From Ruminococcus sp. (lineage in GTDB: Bacteria > Bacillota > Clostridia > Oscillospirales > Ruminococcaceae): a stretch of DNA of 9,402 nucleotides. A model generated the notes under the pieces. That model searched no databases. It saw nothing but the letters and a program-made list of their open reading frames with translations, and had not been told where the DNA came from. A program made the position numbers and the translations under genes. The stretch lies in assembly GCA_003446315.1 (NCBI GenBank), contig DMBA01000041.1, forward strand, positions 1 through 9,402, given 5' to 3'. Every line of letters starts with the position of its first letter. Position 1 is the stretch's first letter. Of the stretch, positions 1 through 7,000 are shown one piece after another.

Positions 1-267
1 ATTAAAGATGTCATGGTTCAGAATCAGGTGGGTCTGCACGCACGTCCTGCAACCTTCTTCATTCAGAAGGCAAACGAGTTCCGTTCTGCAATCTGGATCG
101 AAAAGGAAGAGCGCAGAGTGAATGCAAAGTCCCTGTTGGGTATTCTTTCGCTCGGCATTGTCGGCGGCACTGCAATTCGCATCATTGCTGACGGCACAGA
201 TGAAGAACAGGCTGTTGCTTCTCTGGTTGAGCTGGTTGACAGTGGTTTCAGTGACGAGAGCCGCTGA
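1..267 (+). CDS. ptsH: HPr phosphocarrier protein (PTS), 5' end cut by window
   Basis: HPr carries phosphate from enzyme I to the sugar-specific EIIA proteins of the phosphotransferase system in the cytoplasm. In Firmicutes it is also phosphorylated on a serine by HPr kinase and then serves CcpA-mediated catabolite control. The reading frame is open to base 1 and encodes 88 residues plus a stop. The GLHARPAT motif holds the phosphoryl-accepting His (visible residue 13), and VNAKSLLG holds the regulatory Ser (visible residue 44). Aligned with Bacillus HPr (His15, Ser46), exactly two residues seem to be missing, so the start codon should lie just outside the window. The internal ATG at 13 is a poor start because it would remove the first beta strand. 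The Ser46 region suggests a normal HPr rather than the Crh paralogue, which lacks His15. A strong terminator follows about 100 bp after the stop. Confidence 0.9.
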   Translation: MKDVMVQNQVGLHARPATFFIQKANEFRSAIWIEKEERRVNAKSLLGILSLGIVGGTAIRIIADGTDEEQAVASLVELVDSGFSDESR

Positions 268-368
268 GTCCACATCAGATGAAGGGAGCGATCCCGAAAC
301 GTGTCCGCATCCGCGGCACAAATCTATGGCAGCGCGCCTGACATGCTGCTTGGAATGAGATGACAGAA

Positions 369-402
369 GGGGCGTTTCAGTACCGAAACGCCCCGTTTTT
401 TA
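369..402 (+). terminator. Rho-independent terminator of ptsH
   Basis: A perfect 10-bp stem (GGGGCGTTTC at 369-378 with GAAACGCCCC at 385-394) has a 6-nt loop and is followed by G and six Ts. It lies 101 bp after the HPr stop. Read on the minus strand the same stem is followed by only a weak T run, so it mainly serves the plus strand but may help to stop spoIVB transcripts. The stretch 268-368 between stop and stem holds nothing I recognise. Confidence 0.9.
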
Positions 403-412
403 TACTTCCGAT

Positions 413-446
413 CCTGCGGTGATCCAAAAGGAAGGATCTGCGCAGG
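413..446 (-). other. Imperfect inverted repeat just after the spoIVB stop
   Basis: CCTGCG (413-418) pairs with CGCAGG (441-446), and inside it GATCC (421-425) pairs with GGATC (434-438). The two helices are separated by a 2x2 internal loop and closed by an 8-nt apical loop. The structure begins one base after the spoIVB stop codon on the minus strand. It lacks a following T tract, so it is at best an mRNA 3' end stabiliser or part of a composite terminator with the stem at 369-394. Confidence 0.35.
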
Positions 447-447
447 T

Positions 448-1668
448 TTAAGCTGCGGTGTCCGCATAGGCTGCGGTCTGCGCATACATATTCTCGGCAA
501 AAATGCCGTAGCCGCGTGTCGGATCTTTGACAAACACATGCGTGACAGCGCCGATGAGTCTCCCGTTCTGGATGATCGGACTGCCGCTCATGCCCTGCAC
601 GATCCCGCCGGTCGATTCCAGCAGCGCCGGATCTGTGACATGGATCACCAGATTCCGCATCGCTGCATCATCGCCGCGGATCTCCTCGATCTCAGCGGTA
701 AAAGCACGCGGTGTGCTGCCTTCCGTCGTGGTGTAGATCAAAGCATCACCGCGCCTGATATCCTGCCGGAAGCCCAGCGGCAAAAGCTGCAGCTGATCCG
801 GCAGCGCATGCATGGTGCCGAACACCCCGCATGCCGTATTTGCACAGAGTGTCCCGATCCCGGAACCGGTATCAAATCTGCCGCGCAGTTCTCCGGGTTT
901 GCCGGCGCTACCCGTCACAATGTCATTGACGGAAACTGCCAGCACATCACCGGAAGCCAGCGGAATCTGTTCTCCGGTATCGGCATCACAAACAGCATGT
1001 CCCAGCCCTGCAAACCGGATCTCTCCGTTTGCATCCGAAAGATAATAAGTGACTGTCCCGATTCCGGCAGTGCTGTCGCGCACCCACATGCCGGTCTGCC
1101 AGCGCTGTGTCAGCGGTGAATAAACCGGCTGAACTGCCACTTGCAGCACCGCATCGCCGCGCCGGATCTCCACATTGACCGGATCGCCGCGGGATGCAGC
1201 AACCGCTTCCTGCAAATCGGCATTGCAGCCGATCGGTTCCCCGTTGACAGCACAGATCAGATCACCGATCTCAATACCGGCATCTGCGGCAGGACATCTG
1301 CTTCCGGTCGGCAGCGAAACATCACTCATGGAAACGACCATCACGCCTGCCATCAGCATGCGAATGCCGAATGGCTGTCCGCCGACATAAACGGCAGTCG
1401 GAGAAACTGTTGTCAGGGAGACTGTTTTGACAGGGATCATCCCGAAAAGCCGCACTTCCGCCTCATGCACCTGCGGTACAGAGGGCGGTTTGCTGCGGAT
1501 TGTGACCGGCAAAACCGTTTCCACGGAAAGCGGACGGTTCACTTCTGCATAAAAATGATCGGGCAGATGCTGCGCATAATAGTGCACCGCGCCGGTCAGA
1601 TACATCAGCAAAGCCGCCGCGCAGACCGCAAAACGCTCAAGCCGGTTTCTTTTTGCTTGCTTATTCAT
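448..1668 (-). CDS. spoIVB: SpoIVB serine peptidase (stage IV sporulation protein B, family S55)
   Basis: In Bacillus, SpoIVB is made in the forespore, secreted into the space between the two membranes, and cleaves SpoIVFA so that SpoIVFB can process pro-sigmaK. The encoded protein has 406 residues (B. subtilis 425). It has a basic N-terminus, a membrane-anchor/signal segment at about 12-31, a PDZ domain at about 95-180, and an S55 peptidase domain from about 195 to the end. The triad is visible: His224 in GLGHAVCD, Asp346 in VTDPALL, and Ser361 in GMSGSPI. The 15-residue Asp-Ser spacing equals that of B. subtilis D363/S378. The frame is open 47 codons further upstream, but the start at 1668 is chosen because GAGAGGAAG (1676-1684) lies 7 nt ahead and the extra residues do not look like a signal peptide. 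The gene is divergent from spo0A and convergent with ptsH. Whether a SpoIVFB target exists in this organism cannot be seen here. Confidence 0.94.
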   Translation of the reverse strand: MNKQAKRNRLERFAVCAAALLMYLTGAVHYYAQHLPDHFYAEVNRPLSVETVLPVTIRSKPPSVPQVHEAEVRLFGMIPVKTVSLTTVSPTAVYVGGQPFGIRMLMAGVMVVSMSDVSLPTGSRCPAADAGIEIGDLICAVNGEPIGCNADLQEAVAASRGDPVNVEIRRGDAVLQVAVQPVYSPLTQRWQTGMWVRDSTAGIGTVTYYLSDANGEIRFAGLGHAVCDADTGEQIPLASGDVLAVSVNDIVTGSAGKPGELRGRFDTGSGIGTLCANTACGVFGTMHALPDQLQLLPLGFRQDIRRGDALIYTTTEGSTPRAFTAEIEEIRGDDAAMRNLVIHVTDPALLESTGGIVQGMSGSPIIQNGRLIGAVTHVFVKDPTRGYGIFAENMYAQTAAYADTAA

Positions 1669-1675
1669 TTTTCTG

Positions 1676-1684
1676 CTTCCTCTC
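1676..1684 (-). promoter_or_regulatory. Ribosome binding site fixing the spoIVB start
   Basis: GAGAGGAAG on the minus strand lies 7 nt before the ATG at 1668. It supports that internal ATG over the more upstream in-frame ATG at 1809. Confidence 0.7.
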
Positions 1685-1728
1685 TGCGGTATTCCGAATG
1701 CATCGCGGCATCGTGATGTCCGCGCAAA

Positions 1729-1759
1729 ATTATTATAAACCAAAAGGATCGTTTCAAAC
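1729..1759 (-). promoter_or_regulatory. Candidate spoIVB promoter (sigmaG-like or sigmaA-like)
   Basis: On the minus strand, GTTTG (1755-1759), a 17-bp spacer and TATAATA (1731-1737) resemble the sigmaG pattern GHATR-N17/18-CATNHTA, with one mismatch in each element. The same region can be read as a sigmaA-like promoter: TTGAAA (1752-1757), 17 bp, AATAAT (1729-1734). The start of transcription would be about 55 nt before the spoIVB ATG. A sigmaG reading fits the known forespore expression of spoIVB in Bacillus, but the match is not strong enough to decide. Confidence 0.35.
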
Positions 1760-1801
1760 TGCAAATGTTTTTCCAGCTTCGCCAATGCATGCGCCGCAGA
1801 A

Positions 1802-1828
1802 ACCGACAAAACCGTTCCGCAATCGACA
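1802..1828 (-). promoter_or_regulatory. Two Spo0A-box-like heptamers
   Basis: Read on the minus strand, 1822-1828 is TGTCGAT (one mismatch to the 0A box TGTCGAA) and 1802-1808 is TGTCGGT (two mismatches). They have the same orientation and lie 20 bp apart, about two helical turns, each preceded by T (TTGTCG). They sit between the two divergent sporulation genes. Only the similarity is seen; binding by Spo0A is inference. Confidence 0.3.
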
Positions 1829-1875
1829 ATTCATCATTTATTCCGACTTCATACGCATTTTGAAACAAATTATTT

Positions 1876-1906
1876 TTACAGCAGATACGTCATTTTACGT
1901 TATAAT
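1876..1906 (+). promoter_or_regulatory. Possible distal spo0A promoter
   Basis: A perfect TATAAT stands at 1901-1906. The best upstream element is a weak TTACAG (1876-1881) at 19 bp, so this is at best a poor sigmaA promoter or one used with an activator. It would give spo0A a leader of about 105 nt. Confidence 0.3.
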
Positions 1907-1941
1907 TTTCCGCATTTGTCATCTTCCGACATGAATGGGCC

Positions 1942-1960
1942 TTCTTCGCTGTTCTTCGCT
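1942..1960. repeat. Tandem direct repeat TTCTTCGCT, 10-bp phase
   Basis: TTCTTCGCT occurs at 1942-1950 and again at 1952-1960, exactly one helical turn apart, ending one base before the -35 hexamer of the proximal spo0A promoter. The position would suit a transcription factor contacting RNA polymerase. The repeat may equally be chance. Confidence 0.5.
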
Positions 1961-1961
1961 C

Positions 1962-1990
1962 TTGCATTTTGTTTTCCTGCGTGATAAAAT
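1962..1990 (+). promoter_or_regulatory. Proximal spo0A promoter, extended -10
   Basis: TTGCAT (1962-1967), a 17-bp spacer and TAAAAT (1985-1990), with TG one base upstream of the -10 (TGATAAAAT at 1982-1990), form a good sigmaA-type extended -10 promoter. Transcription would start near 1997, leaving a leader of about 23 nt with the ribosome binding site close to its 5' end. Confidence 0.6.
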
Positions 1991-2004
1991 GGAAACATAA
2001 CGCA

Positions 2005-2012
2005 AAAGGAGG
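2005..2012 (+). promoter_or_regulatory. Ribosome binding site fixing the spo0A start
   Basis: AAAGGAGG at 2005-2012 lies 7 nt before the ATG at 2020. It selects this codon over the in-frame ATG at 1969, which lies inside the proximal promoter. Confidence 0.85.
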
Positions 2013-2019
2013 TAGAACC

Positions 2020-2778
2020 ATGCAAAAGCAAGTCAAGGTTCTGATTGGTGATGACACGGCAGAATACGGCGTATCCTGTGCCAGTGTCCTGCGTGCACAG
2101 GGGATGTACGCATATACAAGACCGAAAAACGGAAACACCGTTCTGGAGTCGATCCGGAACGATACACCGGATGTTGTTGTCGTAGATGCCATTCTGCCGC
2201 ATATGGATGCGATTGAACTGATGAAAAAAGCAGGCGCAGGAAACGGCAAACGACCGGCTTTTATCGTGACATCCTCATATGACAACAGTTTCGTCGAGCA
2301 GCAGGTGATGCAAAACGGTGCTGCCTATTTCATGCTCAAGCCGTTTGATCTGAACGTGCTGGGCGAGCGCATCTCGCTGCTGACCAATAAGCAGCCGCTT
2401 GGTGCATTTACGAACCGCGCCGGACAGGATCTCGCCATCACCATCACAGATATCATTCATCAGCTCGGTGTGCCGGCACATATCAAAGGCTATCATTATC
2501 TGCGCTGTGCAATTGTGAGCGCATATCATGAGCCGGAGCTGCTGGACAGCGTGACAAAGCAGCTTTATCCGCGTGTTGCGGCACAATTCACCACAACGCC
2601 GTCCCGTGTGGAACGCGCCATCCGGCACGCAATTGAGATCGCATGGGATCGCGGCAATCTGGATACCTTAAACGCATTTTTCGGCTATACCGTCAATACA
2701 TGCAAAGGGAAGCCGACAAACTCGGAGTTTATTGCGCTGATTACAGACAAGCTCCGCTTACAGAACCAGCAGCAATAA
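2020..2778 (+). CDS. spo0A: Spo0A, sporulation master response regulator
   Basis: Spo0A is a cytoplasmic response regulator. When phosphorylated it dimerises and binds 0A boxes to start sporulation and repress transition-state genes. The protein has 252 residues (B. subtilis 267). The N-terminal receiver domain (about 5-122) has acidic residues Asp11/Asp12, the phosphoacceptor Asp56 in [12 protein letters not shown], the switch Thr84, and Lys107 in LKPFD. A short linker leads to the Spo0A-specific DNA-binding domain (about 135-248). Its recognition helix region [17 protein letters not shown] (193-209) and the motif [17 protein letters not shown] (231-247) are family hallmarks. All receiver key residues are present, so it should be phosphorylatable. 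The next gene begins 35 bp downstream with no terminator between, so co-transcription is likely. The upstream region has two candidate promoters and possible 0A boxes, suggesting autoregulation. Confidence 0.97.
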   Translation: MQKQVKVLIGDDTAEYGVSCASVLRAQGMYAYTRPKNGNTVLESIRNDTPDVVVVDAILPHMDAIELMKKAGAGNGKRPAFIVTSSYDNSFVEQQVMQNGAAYFMLKPFDLNVLGERISLLTNKQPLGAFTNRAGQDLAITITDIIHQLGVPAHIKGYHYLRCAIVSAYHEPELLDSVTKQLYPRVAAQFTTTPSRVERAIRHAIEIAWDRGNLDTLNAFFGYTVNTCKGKPTNSEFIALITDKLRLQNQQQ

Positions 2779-2813
2779 TCTCCCAAAACATCAAAAAAAC
2801 GGAGGAAAAAACA

Positions 2814-3320
2814 ATGGCTCTCAAAAAAATCAATCCCGAAGAATGGACTGCAAACCCGTTTGAAGCGATCGGCAAACAGTGGCTGCTGCTGACCGCCGGC
2901 AATGAAGCAGACGGCTGGAACACCATGACCTGTTCATGGGGCGCTGTCGGCGTGATGTGGAACAAGCCCGCACTCACCTGCTATGTCCGGCATTCCCGCC
3001 ACACATTCGGATTCATGGAGCAGCAGGATACATTCACCGTGACATTTTTCGGAGAAGAACAGCGCAAAGCCCTTGCATTCTGCGGCGCACACTCCGGCAG
3101 AGACTGCGACAAAGCAGCAGAGACCGGTCTGCATCCGGTCACGATCGACGGCGGCGTGACATTCAGCGAAGCCAAAGCCGTGCTGGTCTGCAAGAAGAAA
3201 TTCGCATCGGATATAGATCCGAATGCATTGCCGGCAGATATCCGGAACAGCTTCTATGCAGACGGTGATGCCCACAAAATGTATATCGGCGAGATCACAG
3301 CCTGCTATATTGCAGAATGA
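2814..3320 (+). CDS. Flavin reductase-like FMN-binding protein
   Basis: This is a 168-residue cytoplasmic protein of the flavin reductase-like, FMN-binding split-barrel family. Members bind FMN and reduce flavins with NAD(P)H or transfer electrons; the substrate here is unknown. Diagnostic stretches are NPFEAIGKQWLLLTAG (14-29), NTMTCSWGAVGVMWNKP (36-52), which contributes to FMN phosphate binding in relatives, the segment around RHSRHTFGFM (59-68), DTFTVTFF (72-79), and FCGAHSGRDCDKAAETGL (89-106). The start at 2814 follows GGAGG (2801-2805) by 8 nt. The frame is open upstream into spo0A, but those codons overlap the spo0A coding sequence. It lies 35 bp after spo0A, and its stop overlaps the first ATG of the next frame (ATGA at 3317-3320), so it sits in the middle of an apparent operon. 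A role in sporulation is not shown by the sequence. Confidence 0.85.
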   Translation: MALKKINPEEWTANPFEAIGKQWLLLTAGNEADGWNTMTCSWGAVGVMWNKPALTCYVRHSRHTFGFMEQQDTFTVTFFGEEQRKALAFCGAHSGRDCDKAAETGLHPVTIDGGVTFSEAKAVLVCKKKFASDIDPNALPADIRNSFYADGDAHKMYIGEITACYIAE

Positions 3321-3322
3321 AC

Positions 3323-3328
3323 AAGGAG
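3323..3328 (+). promoter_or_regulatory. Ribosome binding site deciding the SUKH gene start
   Basis: AAGGAG lies 6 nt before the ATG at 3335. The alternative ATG at 3317, which overlaps the preceding stop as ATGA, has no comparable site and would place this AAGGAG inside the gene. Confidence 0.65.
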
Positions 3329-3334
3329 CATATC

Positions 3335-3835
3335 ATGAAAAACGAATTTCTGCATTTCCTGCACACCATTGAGGGAAGCACATTCCGAAAGCCAACGGAA
3401 AGCGAGCTGCAAACGCTGCAAACCCTCTCCGGCGGCAGACTGCCCGCCATGTTTTGGGAAGCATATTCCGAGGAGATCCCGGCAGAGGAAACGGAATGTG
3501 ATGCCATCATATTTTACGGCATTGACAGAATCGCAGATGAAAACACCGAATATATCCCCGGTGCCAATCTGCTTCCGCTGGGATTCTTCACATTTGCATC
3601 CGCCTTTGAGGGTGACAGCGTTTGCTTTGATATGAACGATCCGGATTTTCCGGTTTATCTTGTCTCGCACGAATCCATGAACGGCGAAGATGACATCTGG
3701 TATTATGAGAATGATACGGTGCATTATGTGCCGTTCAATTATGAAAATGTGGTGCGTTATGCCAATAAACTGGCAGACAGCTTTGCGGAATTCACAGCCA
3801 ATATGCAGGAAGCCGCCGACAACGCAGACGAGTGA
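3335..3835 (+). CDS. SUKH/SMI1-KNR4-like domain protein
   Basis: This is an acidic, soluble 166-residue protein with no signal or membrane segment. The pattern fits the SUKH (SMI1/KNR4) superfamily: an N-terminal helix, GGRLPAMFWEAYSEE (33-47) resembling the family's LPxxY/F segment, a central strand region with LLPLGFFTFASAFEGDSVCFDM (79-100), PVYLVSHES (106-114), and a closing helix with SFAEF (149-153). In bacteria many SUKH proteins are immunity proteins against polymorphic or contact-dependent toxins; others have unknown housekeeping roles. No toxin gene is adjacent here: the neighbours are a flavin reductase-like gene 14 bp upstream and a terminator downstream. The start at 3335 is preferred because of AAGGAG, and the ATG at 3317 would add six residues. 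Family assignment is by recognised pattern only; the immunity role is not established. Confidence 0.62.
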   Translation: MKNEFLHFLHTIEGSTFRKPTESELQTLQTLSGGRLPAMFWEAYSEEIPAEETECDAIIFYGIDRIADENTEYIPGANLLPLGFFTFASAFEGDSVCFDMNDPDFPVYLVSHESMNGEDDIWYYENDTVHYVPFNYENVVRYANKLADSFAEFTANMQEAADNADE

Positions 3836-3851
3836 TCCGTCATCTGACCGC

Positions 3852-3897
3852 AATCAGCCTGGACAAACACGTTCAGGCTGATTTCTTATGTTTTTAT
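3852..3897 (+). terminator. Terminator of the spo0A-flavoprotein-SUKH operon
   Basis: A perfect 10-bp stem (AATCAGCCTG at 3852-3861 with CAGGCTGATT at 3874-3883) has a 12-nt loop and is followed by a T-rich tract (TTATGTTTTTATT). It begins 16 bp after the SUKH stop. It is the first clear terminator after spo0A, which supports a three-gene transcript. Confidence 0.8.
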
Positions 3898-3915
3898 TAA
3901 GATTCCGGATACGTC

Positions 3916-3944
3916 TTGCGGTTCAGCACACTGTGTGCTATAAT
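3916..3944 (+). promoter_or_regulatory. Promoter of the giant membrane protein gene
   Basis: TTGCGG (3916-3921), a 17-bp spacer and a perfect TATAAT (3939-3944) with the extended -10 TGC (3936-3938) form a strong sigmaA promoter. Transcription would start near 3951, about 54 nt before the ATG at 4005. It lies just beyond the preceding terminator, so the gene is an independent unit. Confidence 0.75.
3925..3939. promoter_or_regulatory. Perfect 15-bp palindrome within the promoter, candidate operator
   Basis: AGCACAC-T-GTGTGCT has two 7-bp perfect half-sites around one central base. It fills most of the spacer between the -35 and -10 hexamers and covers the extended -10 TG and the first base of TATAAT. 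A protein bound here would block RNA polymerase. A second palindrome, AATTAT-A-ATAATT (3947-3959), lies at the expected start of transcription but is AT-only and less convincing. Confidence 0.5.
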
Positions 3945-3990
3945 ACAATTATAATAATTAGCAATAGCAAACACGCTCTGATCCATTTGC

Positions 3991-3998
3991 AGGAGGTG
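3991..3998 (+). promoter_or_regulatory. Ribosome binding site fixing the membrane protein start
   Basis: AGGAGGTG is a near-ideal Shine-Dalgarno sequence 6 nt before the ATG at 4005. The in-frame ATG at 3888 lies inside the preceding terminator and upstream of the promoter, so it cannot be the start on this transcript. Confidence 0.9.
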
Positions 3999-4004
3999 CT
4001 GAAT

Positions 4005-7000
4005 ATGCCGTCGGCAATACATATATTATGGGATCTTTCCCCGTTTATCCTTGGATTTTTACTGCTGCGCAACACAAAGCAATGCAAAAAGCAGGAAATG
4101 CTGATTATGCATTTGTTTCAGCAAAAGCGGATCGACAACATTGAACTGCATGCTGCCGGACTGAAAACGCCGCCGCAGATCGCACCGCCGCAATATGTTA
4201 CTGCGAGCCAACCGGCAGAACCGGAAGCAGCATCTGCACAGCCTGCCCTGACGGTATCCGAATCCCCGCAGGATGCACAAGCCGTATCTTCTGCGGTTGC
4301 AGAAACGATACAGCCTGCATTGCAGCGTCCGCAGGAAATGCCGGTTCCGCAGGCACCGCAGCCGGTCTATCCGCAGCCTGTCTATTCGCCGCCGAAGCAA
4401 TCGCAGCCGTTCTCTCCGATCTCTGCGCTGCTTGGTGTGGGCGTATTCCTGATTATTGCAGCCGCCCTGATCTTTGTGCGCTCTGCATGGGGCGTAATGC
4501 GTGATCCCGGCAAGCTGCTGATCCTGATGGGCGGCAGTGCATTGTTCTTCGGCACATCCGCACTCGCACGGAAAGTATGGTCACTGGAACGCACCGGAAC
4601 GGCATTTTTCACACTGGGTGCCGTCTTCCTGCCGATCTCTGTCTGGGCAGCAGGATTCTTTCATTTGCTCGGCAACGGGTTATCTATGGAGAATCCGTTT
4701 GCACTGGCATCGCTGTCATTTGCCGCATTTACGGTGATCGCATGCATTGCATTGAAGATGTTCCGGGAAAAGGGCTGGCTGATCGCAGGGCTCAGCGGTT
4801 TATCGCTCAGTGTCTGGTCATTTGCGATCGCTATGGGGAAAGCCGCAAGCGATGACTGCGGCAAAGACACGCGCTGGAGCACCGGCCTGACCTGTTTTTT
4901 ATGCATCATCGGATTATTTGCCGTTCTGCTGACATTCGGATGCTGGCTGCTGCGTGAAAAGCTCTCCGAAAGCTATGCTAAGATCGCTTTCCGCTATTCG
5001 TTCATTATGGCATCTCTGACGGCAGGCTGCATGCTGTTATCCCAGACCGCGCAGGGTTCTGTCATTCTTGCAGTTGCCGTATTTCTTTCCATGGCAGCCT
5101 TCTGTGCACCGCCGGTCACGGAATGGCTCCGGGATTGGAGTGCACTCCCGATCTCCGTGCTTGGCGCGATCGGTTTTTCCAAGCTGTTGTCTCCGCTGTG
5201 CGAGATCAGCACACTCCCCTATCATCACATCGTCCCGTATGCATACCGCGCCCTGATCTGCATTATATGTGCACTGATCTGGTATGCGATGCTTGCATGC
5301 AAGTGCATTCCGGATCATATGAAAAAGGGCAGCTTCTTCGCCGCATATGGATTCACGGGGCTCAATGCTGCATTTCAGTTCATGGCAGCCGGAATGTCGG
5401 ACTTGCATGTGTATCATCTGATCGCAGCCGCAGTGCTTCTGGCAGTCACGGTGATGTTCTCCGGCAAAACACCGCCTATTACGATCAAATGGCTGGTGAC
5501 GGCACAAGCGCTTGCGCTCTGTATATCGGTCGGCACACTGTGTCATCCGGCATCATACGCAATGCTGCTGACAGGAATTCTGGCGCTGATCTGTCTTGGG
5601 GTTCTGTATTTCACCAAGCGGTATCGCACCGGCGCGGGCGATATTGCCTGCGTGACGCTCAGCGCGATCTGTGCCGTATGGGATTCGATCGACGCGCTTG
5701 AGCCGGTAGTATGGGTCGGCCGCGCAGGCACTGTATTGCTCTTGGTCTGCGCAGTTCTGTTCTGGCTGCTGACGATGGAGCACGGCACATCCAAAGCATC
5801 GCAATATTTCACAGCCGTCCTGACGGCTGTCACACTCGGCACAGCCTTTGTTTTCTGGGACGATGTGGAAACGATCACACGTCTGCACACAAACATGCCG
5901 CTTTTCTGGAGTTACAGCGCACTTGCAGCGGGCACAGCGGTCTTCCTGCTTTCGAAGCAGCAATTTGGTCATGCACGCAAACTGCTTGCCGGATGCCTGC
6001 TCATTCCGTCCTGTATCTATGCAATGGTCATGCCGCTTCAGTCCGTTACAGACAGCCGTCTGACGCTCCTGCTGACCGGCAGTATCATCACAGCGATCCT
6101 GTGGCTGCTTTCTGCCAAACGCGGTCAAAATGTATTATCCGGCATTGCCTGCACATTTTTCACACTGATTACGAGTGCAGCAGCCTTTTTTGCCGCACAT
6201 TCCGCATTTCATGATCCGGCGGAACGCATCATGAACGAAAACACATCCAGTCTGATCGCACTGATCGGATCTCTGCCGCTGCTGGTGTGCATGCTTGCCG
6301 TCCTGCTGATCTCAAAGGAGATGATCTCTTTCTGCGGCAAGACGCAGCTCTGCGGTGTCACGCGCGTACTTGCTCCGCTTTCTGCATTTGCGCTCGGCAG
6401 CATCCTGCATGCAAACGAGTGTGCAGAGCTGCATACGTTCTTTTTCCTGTTCACATTCGGATATGTTGTGATCTCATGGCTCATCAGCAAGCCGCGCGCC
6501 CTGATCCTGCCGTTTGTCAGCATATTGGCGCTGTTTCAGGTACTGGAAAGCGTGCGGCAGCATCTGGGTCTGTTCAGGAGCACGAGCGCGATCCCGGTCA
6601 TTATATTCATGTGTCTGCTGGAAGCACTGCTTCCGTATCTGGGCAAAGTCCTGCGGGAAACAGAGCCGCTTCATGAAGGAAACCGCCGTTCCATCTCCCT
6701 TTCGCTCAGCGGTGCGATCATTCCGGTGTGGCTGGCAATGATCGGCTTGCATCTTACGACCCCGTATTATCCCATCCACAATGCGGAATGGATCGGCTTC
6801 TTTATCCCGATCCTGACGGCAGGATTCATCGTGCACTTCATACCGGAAGTCCGGGATACCACAAAACAAAAGCACCTGATGACCGTAGTTTCCGCCCTGT
6901 TGCTGATTGCATGCTGGATCCAGCCGCTGTTTGATGTATCGAACACTTATCTGGAAGGCAAGCTGCATCTGCTGCCGCTGATCGGTTTCGGCATCGTCAT

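Noticed and set aside
538..1716. Two long plus-strand open frames (538-1119 and 1141-1716) opposite spoIVB
   Set aside because: They are antisense to a gene with an intact catalytic triad, have no ribosome binding site, and their translations are rich in Arg, His, Cys and Pro with no recognisable domain.
1890..2285. Minus-strand frame of 131 codons overlapping the spo0A promoter and 5' end, considered as a divergent small gene
   Set aside because: It is mostly antisense to the spo0A receiver domain, has no ribosome binding site, and has no recognisable domain.
3888..4004. Upstream in-frame extension of the membrane protein gene (39 codons)
   Set aside because: It starts within the preceding terminator and upstream of the promoter; AGGAGGTG and the ATG at 4005 explain the start.
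5037..6128. Several 100-190-codon frames on both strands within the giant membrane protein, looked at as a sign of frameshift or nested genes
   Set aside because: The main frame is continuous for 1124 codons with uninterrupted membrane spans. The other frames are Arg/His/Cys-rich shadows.
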